In this document: positions 41,755 through 50,614 of the stretch, piece after piece
Position numbering within the stretch: the stretch's first letter is position 1
Layout: each line of letters begins with the position of its first letter
Origin: a bacterium 336/3
GTDB taxonomy: Bacteria; Bacteroidota; Bacteroidia; Cytophagales; Thermonemataceae
Direction: 5' to 3'
Length of the DNA: 64,000 nucleotides
NCBI GenBank assembly: GCA_001281695.1
Contig: LJIE01000001.1
Location: forward strand, 1,316,586-1,380,585
The notes under the pieces: model-generated
Databases searched by the model: none
The model's input: the letters and a program-made list of their open reading frames with translations, nothing else
Told to the model about the DNA's origin: nothing
Made by a program: the position numbers and the translations under genes

Positions 41755-43938
41755 ATGTCTATTCAAACTATTCAAAACTCACACCAGACTTCTCATGGCG
41801 TAGTCGAGAAATTCAGTTATGATAATGCAATCGTAAGGAATTTTGGGATTGCTTCCATTGTATTTGGTTTAGTTGGTATGTTGGTCGGGATTTTGATAGC
41901 CTTCCAACTGGTTTTTCCTGAGTTAAATCTCGGATTACCCTATACTACATTTGGGCGTATTCGTCCATTGCATACCAATGCCGTTATTTTTGCATTTGTA
42001 GGTAATGCTATTTTTATGGCAATTTATCATTCTATGCAACGATTGCTCAAAACAAGAATGTTTAGTGATGTACTAAGCAAAATTCACTTTTGGGGATGGC
42101 AATTAATTATTCTTTCGGCAGCTATTACACTACCTTTGGGAATTACAAGTTCCAAAGAATATGCAGAATTGGAGTGGCCTATTGATATAGCCATTACCCT
42201 GATTTGGGTTGTATTTGGTATCAATATGTTCGGAACGCTTCTTAAACGCAGAGAAAAGCATGTCTATGCAGCTATCTGGTTTTATATTGCTACATGGGTA
42301 ACCATTGCAATCCTACACATTGTAAACTCCTTTGAGATACCTGTAACACTCACCAAAAGTTATTCTGTATATGCTGGTGTACAAGATGCTTTGGTACAAT
42401 GGTGGTATGGACACAATGCAGTAGCATTTTTCTTGACAACGCCATTCTTAGGAATGATGTATTATTACTTGCCCAAAATGGCAAATAGACCTGTTTATTC
42501 TTACAAACTTTCTATTCTGCATTTTTGGACGTTGATATTCATTTATATCTGGGCTGGTCCTCACCACTTGTTATATTCTTCTACTCCTAACTGGGTACAA
42601 TCTTTGGGTGTAGTATTTTCAATCATGCTGATTGCTCCTTCTTGGGGTGGTGGTATCAATGCCTTGCTTACACTTCGTGGAGCATGGGATAAAGTGAGAG
42701 ATGATGGGGTTTTAAAAATGATGATTGTAGCCATTACAGCATATATGATGGCAACATTTGAAGGTCCTATGCTTTCACTCAAAAATGTAAATGCTATTGC
42801 TCACTTTACTGACTGGATTGTAGCTCACGTACACGTAGGAGCTTTAGGCTGGAATGGTATGATGACTTTTGCAGTTTTATACTACATCTTCCCTAAAATT
42901 TGGAATACGGAGCTATATTCTAAAAAGATGGTCAATACACACTTTTGGTTAGGTACACTAGGCATTGTGTTTTATGCTGTGCCTATGTATGTATCTGGTT
43001 TTGTACAAGGTCTGATGTGGAAAGAATTTACTGAGGAAGGCATTTTACGTTATGGCAATTTCTTAGATACTGTTACCAAGATTATTCCTATGTATGCAAT
43101 GCGTGGAGTAGGAGGGCTTTTATACTATGCTGGTGTAATAGTGATGGTGTATAACCTTTGGAAAACTGCTTTGAAAGGAAAATTTATGGCAAATGAGAAT
43201 GCAGAAGCAGTTTCTTTCCGCTCTCAACCCATTGGTGAACTTCATGGATGGCATAAAGTATTTGAAACAAAACCTTTATTGATGCTTGTGGGGTCTTTGA
43301 TAGTGGTTTCTATTGGTGGTTTGGTACAGATGATACCTACTTTTGTAATAAAAGAAAATATCCCCACCATTGCCAGCGTGAAGCCCTATACACCTCTTGA
43401 GCTTGAAGGTAGAGATTTATACATCAGAGAAGGTTGTAATGCTTGCCATACACAATTAATACGCCCATTCCGTTCGGAAGTAGAAAGATACGACCCCAAT
43501 GGTGGACAATACTCCAAATCTGGTGAGTATGTATATGATTTCCCATTCTTGTGGGGTTCTAAACGTACGGGACCTGATTTGATGAGAATAGGTAAAAAAT
43601 ATCCTGATTCATGGCACTATGATCACATGTTGAATCCTCAAATTATTTCAACAGGCTCAATTATGCCTCCATATCCTTGGTTGGCAAAAAATGACTTAGA
43701 TGCTTCTCATATTGAAGATAAACTCAAAGTGATGAAAATATTAGGCGTTCCATATTCTGATGAAGACGTTAAGAATGCTAAAAAAAGCATGGATGAGCAA
43801 GCAACTGCTATTGTTGAATCTTTGAAAAAAGATAAAGTGAAAACTGATAAAAATAAAGAAATCATAGCCTTGATTGCATATCTGCAAAGGATGGGAACTG
43901 ATATTAAAGCAGAAAAACCTCAAACAGCACAAAAATAA
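41755..43938 (+). CDS. ccoNO: Fused CcoN-CcoO subunits of cbb3-type cytochrome c oxidase
   Basis: 727 aa. Residues 1-500 are the 12-helix CcoN catalytic subunit with the histidines for haem b and the haem b3-CuB site (IRPLHTNAV, QWWYGHNAVAFFL, VAHVHVGALGWNG). From about 520 the CcoO domain carries haem c motif CNACH (Cys561, Cys564, His565) and GSKRTGPDLMRIG. The single chain carries out oxygen reduction with electrons from CcoP. N-O fusion is common in Bacteroidota. It makes a high-affinity oxidase for low-oxygen growth. Confidence 0.96.
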   Translation: MSIQTIQNSHQTSHGVVEKFSYDNAIVRNFGIASIVFGLVGMLVGILIAFQLVFPELNLGLPYTTFGRIRPLHTNAVIFAFVGNAIFMAIYHSMQRLLKTRMFSDVLSKIHFWGWQLIILSAAITLPLGITSSKEYAELEWPIDIAITLIWVVFGINMFGTLLKRREKHVYAAIWFYIATWVTIAILHIVNSFEIPVTLTKSYSVYAGVQDALVQWWYGHNAVAFFLTTPFLGMMYYYLPKMANRPVYSYKLSILHFWTLIFIYIWAGPHHLLYSSTPNWVQSLGVVFSIMLIAPSWGGGINALLTLRGAWDKVRDDGVLKMMIVAITAYMMATFEGPMLSLKNVNAIAHFTDWIVAHVHVGALGWNGMMTFAVLYYIFPKIWNTELYSKKMVNTHFWLGTLGIVFYAVPMYVSGFVQGLMWKEFTEEGILRYGNFLDTVTKIIPMYAMRGVGGLLYYAGVIVMVYNLWKTALKGKFMANENAEAVSFRSQPIGELHGWHKVFETKPLLMLVGSLIVVSIGGLVQMIPTFVIKENIPTIASVKPYTPLELEGRDLYIREGCNACHTQLIRPFRSEVERYDPNGGQYSKSGEYVYDFPFLWGSKRTGPDLMRIGKKYPDSWHYDHMLNPQIISTGSIMPPYPWLAKNDLDASHIEDKLKVMKILGVPYSDEDVKNAKKSMDEQATAIVESLKKDKVKTDKNKEIIALIAYLQRMGTDIKAEKPQTAQK

Positions 43939-44035
43939 TAGAAACAGGAAACAAGAAGAAATATATAAAATTAGAGCCTTATATCCTGTTTCTTGTTCCC
44001 TGAATCCAAATATTTACTATCAAAATCATACTATT

Positions 44036-44215
44036 ATGAGACAATTTTTAAATGGAGTAGAAGGAGTTGATACTTACTTGATAATCTCCTTACTGATATT
44101 TTTTACATTCTTTGTGGGTATGCTTATATGGCTTGTAAGGGCTAACAAAACTTACATTCAGGAGGCAAAAAATATACCTTTTAACGATGAACCTCTAAAT
44201 CAGCAAAATTTATGA
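44036..44215 (+). CDS. ccoQ: CcoQ-like small subunit of cbb3 oxidase
   Basis: 59 aa from ATG 44036; upstream codons in this frame only run through the tail of ccoNO and a hairpin-rich spacer. One membrane helix (LIISLLIFFTFFVGMLIWLV) and a hydrophilic C terminus fit CcoQ/FixQ, which stabilises the complex. It overlaps ccoP by 4 bp (ATGA). Confidence 0.85.
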   Translation: MRQFLNGVEGVDTYLIISLLIFFTFFVGMLIWLVRANKTYIQEAKNIPFNDEPLNQQNL

Positions 44216-45072
44216 AAAAAAAATTAGCAAGCCTGATGCTACTCATAGGAATGAGTACATCACTATCTGCTCAGAATACCACGCCCAAAACAGGAGAAGA
44301 AGAAATGATACAGTGGATTCTATTGGGATTGCTTGGTTTATCAGTAGCTATTGTTATATTATTGATTGTTGTGGCTGTACAATTGATAAGTATATTACAA
44401 AAAGAAACAAGCAAGTCTCTTGGAGAAAAATATACCATTTGGGAAAGATTGGTTGGCTTTCAGCCTAAATCGCATGAACAAAAATTGCTATTGGACGAAG
44501 ATTTTGATGGTATTAAAGAATTAGATAATGCTATTCCTGCTTGGTTTAACTGGTTTTTTGGACTTACTGTTGTTTTTGCTCTCTTATATTTTCCTGCTTA
44601 TCACATCTGGAATATTGCTGATGTTCAGGAGACTGAATACGATAAAGAAGTAAAAGTGGCTGAAATCAAGAAGGAAGAATACTTGAAAAAAATAGCTAAC
44701 AGCATTGATGAAAAAAATGTAAAAATTGTTAAAGATGCTAAAGAATTGCAAAAAGGGCAAGAATTGTACAAAGCAAATTGTATGGTTTGTCATGGAGAGA
44801 AAGGAGAAGGGAAAATTGGACCAAACCTTACAGATGAATATTGGTTGTATGGTAGTTCGGCAAATGAAGTATTCAAAACAATTAAGTATGGAACAAATAA
44901 AGGAATGCAGGCTTGGCAAAAACAGCTAAACCCTTTACAGATACAACAAGTAGTAAGTTTTATCCATACCATGAAAGGTACAAACCCTCCAGGTGCTAAA
45001 GAGCCTCAAGGAAAGAAAGAATCAGGAGAAAATGTTCCAAAAAATGAAGAAAAAGCAGTTTCTATGAAATAA
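44212..45072 (+). CDS. ccoP: CcoP diheme-type subunit with a single haem c site
   Basis: 286 aa. After a signal-like N terminus are two membrane helices (about 33-60 and 113-135), with a CcoP-type insertion SKSLGEKYTIWERLVGF. The periplasmic domain has one CxxCH (Cys190, Cys193, His194) and the axial Met region TNKGMQAW. Canonical proteobacterial CcoP has two haems c; here only one motif is visible in the whole protein. The C terminus is a Lys/Glu-rich tail. It is the last gene of the operon and ends at a hairpin. Confidence 0.92.
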   Translation: MKKKLASLMLLIGMSTSLSAQNTTPKTGEEEMIQWILLGLLGLSVAIVILLIVVAVQLISILQKETSKSLGEKYTIWERLVGFQPKSHEQKLLLDEDFDGIKELDNAIPAWFNWFFGLTVVFALLYFPAYHIWNIADVQETEYDKEVKVAEIKKEEYLKKIANSIDEKNVKIVKDAKELQKGQELYKANCMVCHGEKGEGKIGPNLTDEYWLYGSSANEVFKTIKYGTNKGMQAWQKQLNPLQIQQVVSFIHTMKGTNPPGAKEPQGKKESGENVPKNEEKAVSMK

Positions 45073-45097
45073 AAAAAGCCCCAGATGGGGCTTTTTT
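45072..45097 (+). terminator. Terminator of the cbb3 oxidase operon
   Basis: AAAAAAGCCCC / GGGGCTTTTTT, 11 bp with a 4-nt loop, starts at the ccoP stop and also serves the convergent methyltransferase gene. Confidence 0.93.
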
Positions 45098-45938
45098 ATA
45101 AAGATTCTACCTCTATCCATTTTTTTGTTTCAGTATTGTTGTAATTGTAAGAGTTATCAATCACGTTTTTATAAAAAAACTTTCCATTCTGTTTTTTTAT
45201 GGCTATCCAACTTCTCAGACTTGGGAAATTAAGTTTAGTAAGTCTTCGTAATTGATTGATATACACACATCTTACTTCTAAAAGAATAGCTCCGTCTTTC
45301 ATGTTATCAATCACTCTTTTGAAAAGTTTGGCGGCAATTTCATCATCTTTGATGGGTGAGTACATATACAAAAAATCAGCTTTTTGATAAAAAGTACTAT
45401 CAATCTCCAAAGCATCTCCTTTTACAATTTCAATTTCTTTATTAAAACCTTTTAAATTGTCTTTGCTTTCTTCAAACGATTCTTGACTATACTCCAAACC
45501 GTAAGCTTTATCAAAACCAATACAAAGTGAAGTAAAAAGCTTTTCTCCATTTCCCGAACCAATATCCATGAATACTTTTTGATTGGGTTCTCTAATAAGC
45601 ATCACAGTTTCTACAAAACGCCCTAAATTATACCTGATAGCAGCCCAAAACTCTTTTTTTGCAGGAGTTTTATTGTAATTTTTATTAGAATATACAGCAG
45701 CAGCAAATTTAGTTTTGAGGGCAGCATCTTCACTTTTTCTACAAAACTCTACAACCTCGTTTTCAGAAATTTTGAGTTTTTCAAGCTCAGTGTGTAATTT
45801 ACTATCATCAAAAAAGATATTGGCTTGCTTGAAAAAACTTGATTTGTCTTGTGCTGGATTGTTGGCAATAGGTTTGGATGTTTCGCAAGCTGTAAGAGCT
45901 ATAAGCAAACAACCATATACATAATTTCTGATATTCAT
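45096..45938 (-). CDS. Lipoprotein with SAM-dependent methyltransferase (DOT1-like) fold
   Basis: 280 aa from ATG 45938 (an in-frame ATG at 45965 is possible). The signal peptide ends at lipobox LTAC (Cys18). The mature part has SAM motif VFMDIGSGNGEKLF, the acidic loop YGLEYSQES and FLYMYSPIKDDEIAAKLF, close to DOT1/class I methyltransferases. A lipid-anchored methyltransferase is odd because SAM is not expected in the periplasm; either the lipobox is not used or the domain has another function. Confidence 0.7.
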   Translation of the reverse strand: MNIRNYVYGCLLIALTACETSKPIANNPAQDKSSFFKQANIFFDDSKLHTELEKLKISENEVVEFCRKSEDAALKTKFAAAVYSNKNYNKTPAKKEFWAAIRYNLGRFVETVMLIREPNQKVFMDIGSGNGEKLFTSLCIGFDKAYGLEYSQESFEESKDNLKGFNKEIEIVKGDALEIDSTFYQKADFLYMYSPIKDDEIAAKLFKRVIDNMKDGAILLEVRCVYINQLRRLTKLNFPSLRSWIAIKKQNGKFFYKNVIDNSYNYNNTETKKWIEVESL

Positions 45939-46134
45939 AAAGTGTATTGATGTTAAGTTTTTCAAAAATAAAAAAAAAGATTTGAGAAAGGAGAATATTG
46001 AGTGTATTTAATTTATCAGTTATATTTGAATTTATTAAGAGTCTCAAATGATTAGATAATTTTATAGAAAAAATAAAATAGAGCAAAGGAAACAGTTCAT
46101 ATATTCAGAAAATTTATACTTAAATAGTAAAACG

Positions 46135-47037
46135 TTGAGTAATTTTATTTTAATAATCATCAGTTTGGGTATGGGTGTTTTTCTGAAAAAATACCATCAA
46201 AAATTAAAACTACCTGTCCATACCCATCAGAGTATCAATGGTTTTGTATTGTATGTATCATTACCTGCAATGGCATTGTATTATGTTCCGCAAATTCGAT
46301 TTTCGTGGGAAATAGCTTTACCCTTTGCTACAGGAATACTGATTTTAGGGTTTTCAATCCTGTTTTTTTATGCACTTAAAAACATTATAGGCTATAACCA
46401 AAATACTTTGGGTGCATTGGTACTGAGTTGTGGATTTGGCAATGTGTCGTTTATGGGCTATCCATTGGTAGAAGCTTTTTATGGAAAAGAGGGAATCCAA
46501 ACGGCTGTTCTGATAGATCAAGGCACATTTTTAGTGCTTTCTACATTGGGTGTATTTTTGGCTGTTTATTTTTCTGATAAGAAGGCAAGCACCATGTATA
46601 TGTTTAAAAAACTTCTATATTTTCCTTCTTTTGGGGCTTTTTTGATTGGAATTCTGATGGCCACCTTAGAACTCAATTTTCCTGAAAGCTTGCAAATCGT
46701 ATTTAAAAGGCTTGCCGATACGCTCACGCCACTTGCTTTGTTTTCAGTGGGTTGGCAGATTAATTGGAAAGGAGAAGAAATTCCTTGGAGATATTGGGTT
46801 GTGGGTTTGAGTTATAAACTGTTTTTAGCTCCCTTGTTTTTTTATATTTTGCTCCAAAAAGCAACTCTTTTGCCTGACAAAGTCATGGTTTTGGAGGCAG
46901 CTATGGCACCCATGATAACCTCATCACTCATGGCTTCCGAACATGACTTAAACCCACGCCTGACAAGCTTTTTGGTGGCTGTGGGTATTCCTCTTTCCCT
47001 TCTAACTGTTAGTTTTTGGTATTGGCTGATGAATTAA
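46135..47037 (+). CDS. Auxin efflux carrier (AEC) family transporter
   Basis: 300 aa with about ten membrane helices in two inverted repeats. LPAMALYYVPQI and GFGNVSFMGYPLVEAFYG match the AEC/PIN family. It likely exports organic acids or similar small anions. The apparent start is TTG 46135; no ATG, GTG or other start is better placed in frame upstream within about 50 bp. Confidence 0.85.
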   Translation: MSNFILIIISLGMGVFLKKYHQKLKLPVHTHQSINGFVLYVSLPAMALYYVPQIRFSWEIALPFATGILILGFSILFFYALKNIIGYNQNTLGALVLSCGFGNVSFMGYPLVEAFYGKEGIQTAVLIDQGTFLVLSTLGVFLAVYFSDKKASTMYMFKKLLYFPSFGAFLIGILMATLELNFPESLQIVFKRLADTLTPLALFSVGWQINWKGEEIPWRYWVVGLSYKLFLAPLFFYILLQKATLLPDKVMVLEAAMAPMITSSLMASEHDLNPRLTSFLVAVGIPLSLLTVSFWYWLMN

Positions 47038-47039
47038 AA

Positions 47040-47915
47040 TTACCTCCAACGCTGGTTTTTATATTTTCTGCCATTATCTCGATTATCACCAAATTTCCTT
47101 GCAATGCCTAATTGGGTAAACAAACCACTATAAGTAAACAAATCTTTATTGCTGAGTATTCCATTCATGGTGAAATTGAGTCTTGGATCGTTTATTTCAG
47201 GATAGTAAGGTGCTTGATTAATATTTTCTTGTGTAATTTTGAATTCACTTTTCTTGGTTAAGATAAATAAATAGCCTACATCAGCTCTGAGAAGCCACTT
47301 GTCATTGACAGGTGTAGAGAGACTCAAACGAGGCCTTAGTCCAACAGCTCTATTCTTGAGCTTAAAATTTAAATCAGCTTTACGTTCAAATATAGCATCT
47401 ACCATAGCAATGCTGGGTACATTTTCAGGAAATGTGTAAGAGCCAATTTTAATATTATTGGTGAGCCATACTAAATCTAAAACAGGGCGTATGGTAAGTA
47501 ATCTTTCATTTTCGTAATAAGTAAGTTCAAAGTTCCAGCCTGCACCTACTTCAAAACTCCTAAGGAGAGGTTTTGTGAAAATCAGGTCAATACGAATCTC
47601 ACCAAGTAACCCTTTTGTAAAACCAGTTTCAAAAGCTAAAGTTGCATTGAAAGCAGTAGTTTGTCCACCAGCTGATTTACTTGCTTTAATATTTTGCTGA
47701 TTAGGAAATAGGCTATCTGTAAATGGATGATTATAGTTTAAAAGAAAATTGGTAGGTGTCATGGCTAGCTTCTTCATACCTAATGATGGTTGAATAGCCC
47801 AATAAGGTCTTGATGATTGATAAGAACGTTGAGGAAGCCACCTTTTTTTGGGTAATTGTGCATACGAAATACTCCAAAGACTGATACTCAAAATAAAAAT
47901 AAAAATTGTTTTCAT
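47040..47915 (-). CDS. Outer-membrane beta-barrel protein of unknown function
   Basis: 291 aa from ATG 47915. A signal peptide (MKTIFIFILSISLWSISYA) precedes beta-strand-rich, Asn/Tyr-rich sequence (GAGWNFELTYYENERLL, LRADVGYLFIL) ending in a run of basic residues (KYKNQRWR). The alternating pattern fits a small outer-membrane barrel. Ligand or role unknown. It is convergent with the AEC gene. Confidence 0.68.
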   Translation of the reverse strand: MKTIFIFILSISLWSISYAQLPKKRWLPQRSYQSSRPYWAIQPSLGMKKLAMTPTNFLLNYNHPFTDSLFPNQQNIKASKSAGGQTTAFNATLAFETGFTKGLLGEIRIDLIFTKPLLRSFEVGAGWNFELTYYENERLLTIRPVLDLVWLTNNIKIGSYTFPENVPSIAMVDAIFERKADLNFKLKNRAVGLRPRLSLSTPVNDKWLLRADVGYLFILTKKSEFKITQENINQAPYYPEINDPRLNFTMNGILSNKDLFTYSGLFTQLGIARKFGDNRDNGRKYKNQRWR

Positions 47916-47986
47916 AACCAATTCTATATGCTCTAAATATCAAAATTATAGATTTTTTGAATTATCGCAATGTTTTATTCATAAAA

Positions 47987-48014
47987 AAAGCCCTTATGTT
48001 CTAATAAGGGCTTT
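47987..48014 (-). terminator. Terminator downstream of the OmpH-like gene
   Basis: AAAGCCCTTAT / ATAAGGGCTTT is a perfect 11-bp stem with a 6-nt loop between the OmpH-like and barrel genes. Confidence 0.85.
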
Positions 48015-48048
48015 AGAATTATCTAAATTAAGACTTTCTTAAAAATAC

Positions 48049-48672
48049 TTATTTCTTGGTAGAATCGGTAGTTGTTTTTGTTTCCTTACCTTGAGCATTG
48101 TATTCTTCGTTTAAACCTTTCATTACATCTGTTGTTACATCCAAACGGCTATCAGCGTACCATGCCGTTACACCTTGTTTATAGCTTAAAATCATTTTAT
48201 GACCATTTTTTTCAGCATAACGCTTCATAAAATCATCAATATTTTTATTGATTTTGTCAATAGACTCTTTTTGCATATTGCCTAAATTTTGACTCAAAGA
48301 GTTTTCATATTGCATAATTCTTTGTTCTTCTTCAGCAAGGCTTTTTTTCATAGTTTCAATTTCGCCTACTGTCATGGCACGAGCATTTTGTTCTGCTTTC
48401 AATACTTTGTCACGAAAAGCTGTCTTTTGTCTTTCAATATCACTACTGAAATCGTTGCCTTTTACTTGTATATCTTTGCTTGCTTTTTTGTATAACTCAT
48501 AACCTGCAATAAGGCTATCAGTGTTTACATACACCACACTTTTGTCAATATTATCGCTTGGTTTATTGGTTGTTTCCGTTTTGGTAGTTTTGTTATCTTT
48601 CGATTTATCTGAATTACAAGCTACTAATACGCTTAAACTTAAGAAGGTAAAAAGGATAGTAATTTTTTTCAT
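48049..48672 (-). CDS. OmpH/Skp-like periplasmic chaperone lipoprotein
   Basis: 207 aa. Lipobox LVAC (Cys19) is followed by an acidic/Lys linker, then KSVVYVNTDSLIAGYELY, the start of the OmpH/Skp fold, and a long coiled coil (about 70-150) and a C-terminal strand. Skp holds unfolded outer-membrane proteins in the periplasm. A lipidated OmpH is often seen in Bacteroidota. Confidence 0.82.
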   Translation of the reverse strand: MKKITILFTFLSLSVLVACNSDKSKDNKTTKTETTNKPSDNIDKSVVYVNTDSLIAGYELYKKASKDIQVKGNDFSSDIERQKTAFRDKVLKAEQNARAMTVGEIETMKKSLAEEEQRIMQYENSLSQNLGNMQKESIDKINKNIDDFMKRYAEKNGHKMILSYKQGVTAWYADSRLDVTTDVMKGLNEEYNAQGKETKTTTDSTKK

Positions 48673-48746
48673 GTTGATTGACTTTTGATTTCTTGCGGGG
48701 CAAAGATACCAAAATTTGAAGTAGTAGAAATATTTTCGTTTATTTT

Positions 48747-48777
48747 TTTGATAAAAAAATAAAAATAGCTACATTTG
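48747..48777 (+). promoter_or_regulatory. Promoter of tRNA-Leu
   Basis: TTTG (48747-48750), 19 bases, then TACATTTG (48770-48777): an exact TTTG-N19-TAnnTTTG match, with the tRNA starting 17 bases after the box. The spacing is identical to that of tRNA-Phe. Confidence 0.87.
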
Positions 48778-48793
48778 CACTCCTAAAATGCTT

Positions 48794-48875
48794 GCGGAAG
48801 TGGCGGAATTGGTATACGTGTACGTTTGAGGTGCGTATGAGGCAACTCGTGGGGGTTCGAGTCCCCCCTTTCGCA
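48794..48875 (+). tRNA. tRNA-Leu (anticodon GAG)
   Basis: Acceptor stem GCGGAAG/CTTTCGC (one G:T pair), anticodon stem TACGT/GCGTA with loop TTGAGGT, a long variable arm, T arm GGGGG/CCCCC with loop TTCGAGT, and discriminator A. The anticodon is GAG, so it reads CUC and CUU. The long variable arm confirms a class II tRNA. CCA is not encoded. Confidence 0.95.
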
Positions 48876-48876
48876 C

Positions 48877-48908
48877 AAAACCTTTTAATTTTAAAATTAA
48901 AAGGTTTT
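48877..48908. terminator. Terminator of tRNA-Leu
   Basis: AAAACCTTTTAATTTT followed directly by its exact reverse complement gives a 32-bp perfect palindrome, with a T-run on the plus side, starting two bases after the tRNA. Confidence 0.9.
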
Positions 48909-48986
48909 TTTATGTTTAGGGACACTTTCGTGTCAGTAAATATAGCATATTTAAAAAATCACTCCATTGGTAAAGTAAGAGCAATT

Positions 48987-49801
48987 TTATATTACTATTT
49001 CTGACAATAATTTGTCAAGTTCTTTTTTTATTTGAAAAGGGCTTTCTGTAAACAAAAACTTTAGGTTTAGTTGAATATCATCACTGATTTCATTTTTTTG
49101 TAAACCAACTATAATCTTTGTTTTTGCTTTCAAAATCAGTATTGAACTTTAGATTTTGTTTATTTACAACCCCATTTTCTACCAGAAGCTTTGTTTTTTT
49201 AGGGCAACGACAAGGATTATCAGAATTGACCAAGCCACATTTGCCTGAAACAAAGTTTAGTAATTCTGTCTTTGCCCTGTGTAATTTTACTCGATAATTA
49301 GCAGGAGTTATGTTAAATAACTCAGCTCCTAAATTATGATTGGCTTCAAAAACATCTCCTATAATGTAAATTAATCTTTGCTCCCGATTTAAACACATAA
49401 GCATAGCAGTAGAACACATTATACGGACTTCTTCTTATCTCTTCTTCTCCAAGAGTATTAGAGGTTGTATCTGAGAATCCAGCAAAATTTTGAGAGTTTT
49501 CAATCATTATCTTTTCCATTTTTCTCTTAGGGGTATTCAAAAAATGATTGAATGCTATTCTATAAAGCCAAGTTTTGAAACTGCTTTCACCTTTAAATGT
49601 TTTGAGATGTGTAACTACTTTAATTAGCACTTCTTGTGTTGCATCTAAGGCATCATCAGGATCAAGAAATAACCTGAGACTTATATTATAGATATAATGT
49701 TGATACTTTTTAATAAGTTGCTCTAAGGATTTTTTATCTCCTATCAATGCTTGCTCAACAAGCATTATGTCGTTTGTATTATTGTCTTTTGAAGAAAACA
49801 T
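48987..49801 (-). pseudogene. ECF-type RNA polymerase sigma factor with two frameshifts
   Basis: From ATG 49801 the frame encodes sigma region 2 (ALIGDKKSLEQLIKKYQHYIYNISLRLFLDPDDALDATQEVLIKV and TFKGESSFKTWLYRIAFNHFLN). The frame breaks near 49427-49436; removing one base from the AAGAAGAAG run joins it to MCSTAMLMCLNREQR and the sigma-4 part (ELFNITPANYRVKLHRAKTELLNF) with a C-terminal NPCRCPKKT motif. A second break near 49110-49118 separates a further tail (ESPFQIKKELDKLL) in another frame. With both single bases removed the gene is 271 codons. It starts 4 bp after the reconstructed SDR stop. Confidence 0.82.
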
Positions 49802-49805
49802 AGTT

Positions 49806-50614
49806 TTATTTTTCAAAGGATTTATTAATCAAATTCATAAAAAAAGAAATGGGTAATAGTTTTCTCAAATATAAAATGGTCATTGATTTTCTATTACCTA
49901 TAGCATAACGTAATTTATTTTTATTATCAGTTGCTGCTTCAAAAACTGTATTAGCAACTTTTTCAGGTTCCAAAGCCTTGATAAAAGCATTTTGAGCCTT
50001 TTCTTGTAGTCTTTCTTGATAAGCTCTGTAATCATTTATTTGCGAATTTTTACCATAAGTGAACGAGATGCAAAATCTGTTTTTGTGGCACCAGGCTCTA
50101 CTAATTTTACCTGAATACCTAATTTCATTAACTCATAATAAAGACTTTCTGAAAAACCTTCAACTGCCCATTTTGTACTATGATAGACACTAAATAAAGG
50201 GTAAGTCATTAAGCCACCAATAGAAGAGATATTAATAATAACACCTGATTTATTCTTCCTAAAATGTGGCAAAAACTCTTGAATCACATTCATTAACCCA
50301 AAAACATTTACATCATACATTTCTTGTCTTTGACTAGGTGTAGATAGTTCAAAGGCACCAAAGCCACCAAAACCTGCATTGTTTACGATAACATCAATTT
50401 TATTGGTTTGTTTTAAAACATATTGTAAACAATTTTGAATACTATCAATATTAGTAACGTCCATTTCCAAAGGAATTACATTTGAATGAGGACTGTTGAA
50501 ATTCGTAGTATTTCGCATAGTTGCAAATACCTGCCAGCCTTGCTTGGCGAAATATAAGGCTGTTGCTTTACCAATCCCTGATGAAGCACCCGTTATTACA
50601 GCTGTTTGCATCAT
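49806..50614 (-). pseudogene. Short-chain dehydrogenase/reductase with one frameshift
   Basis: The first part is a normal SDR: ITGASSGIGKATALYF, NNAGFGGFG and YHSTKWAVEGFSESL (catalytic Tyr and Lys). The frame ends early after TDFASRSLM, but continuing in the next frame gives SFTYGKNSQINDYRAYQERLQEKAQNA and a normal C-terminal tail to 49806, close to family length. A single missing base near 50062-50068 explains it; with one base added the gene is 270 codons. The catalytic half is intact, so a shortened protein may still be made. It is in one operon with the sigma gene and overlaps the upstream lipoprotein by 4 bp. Confidence 0.8.
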
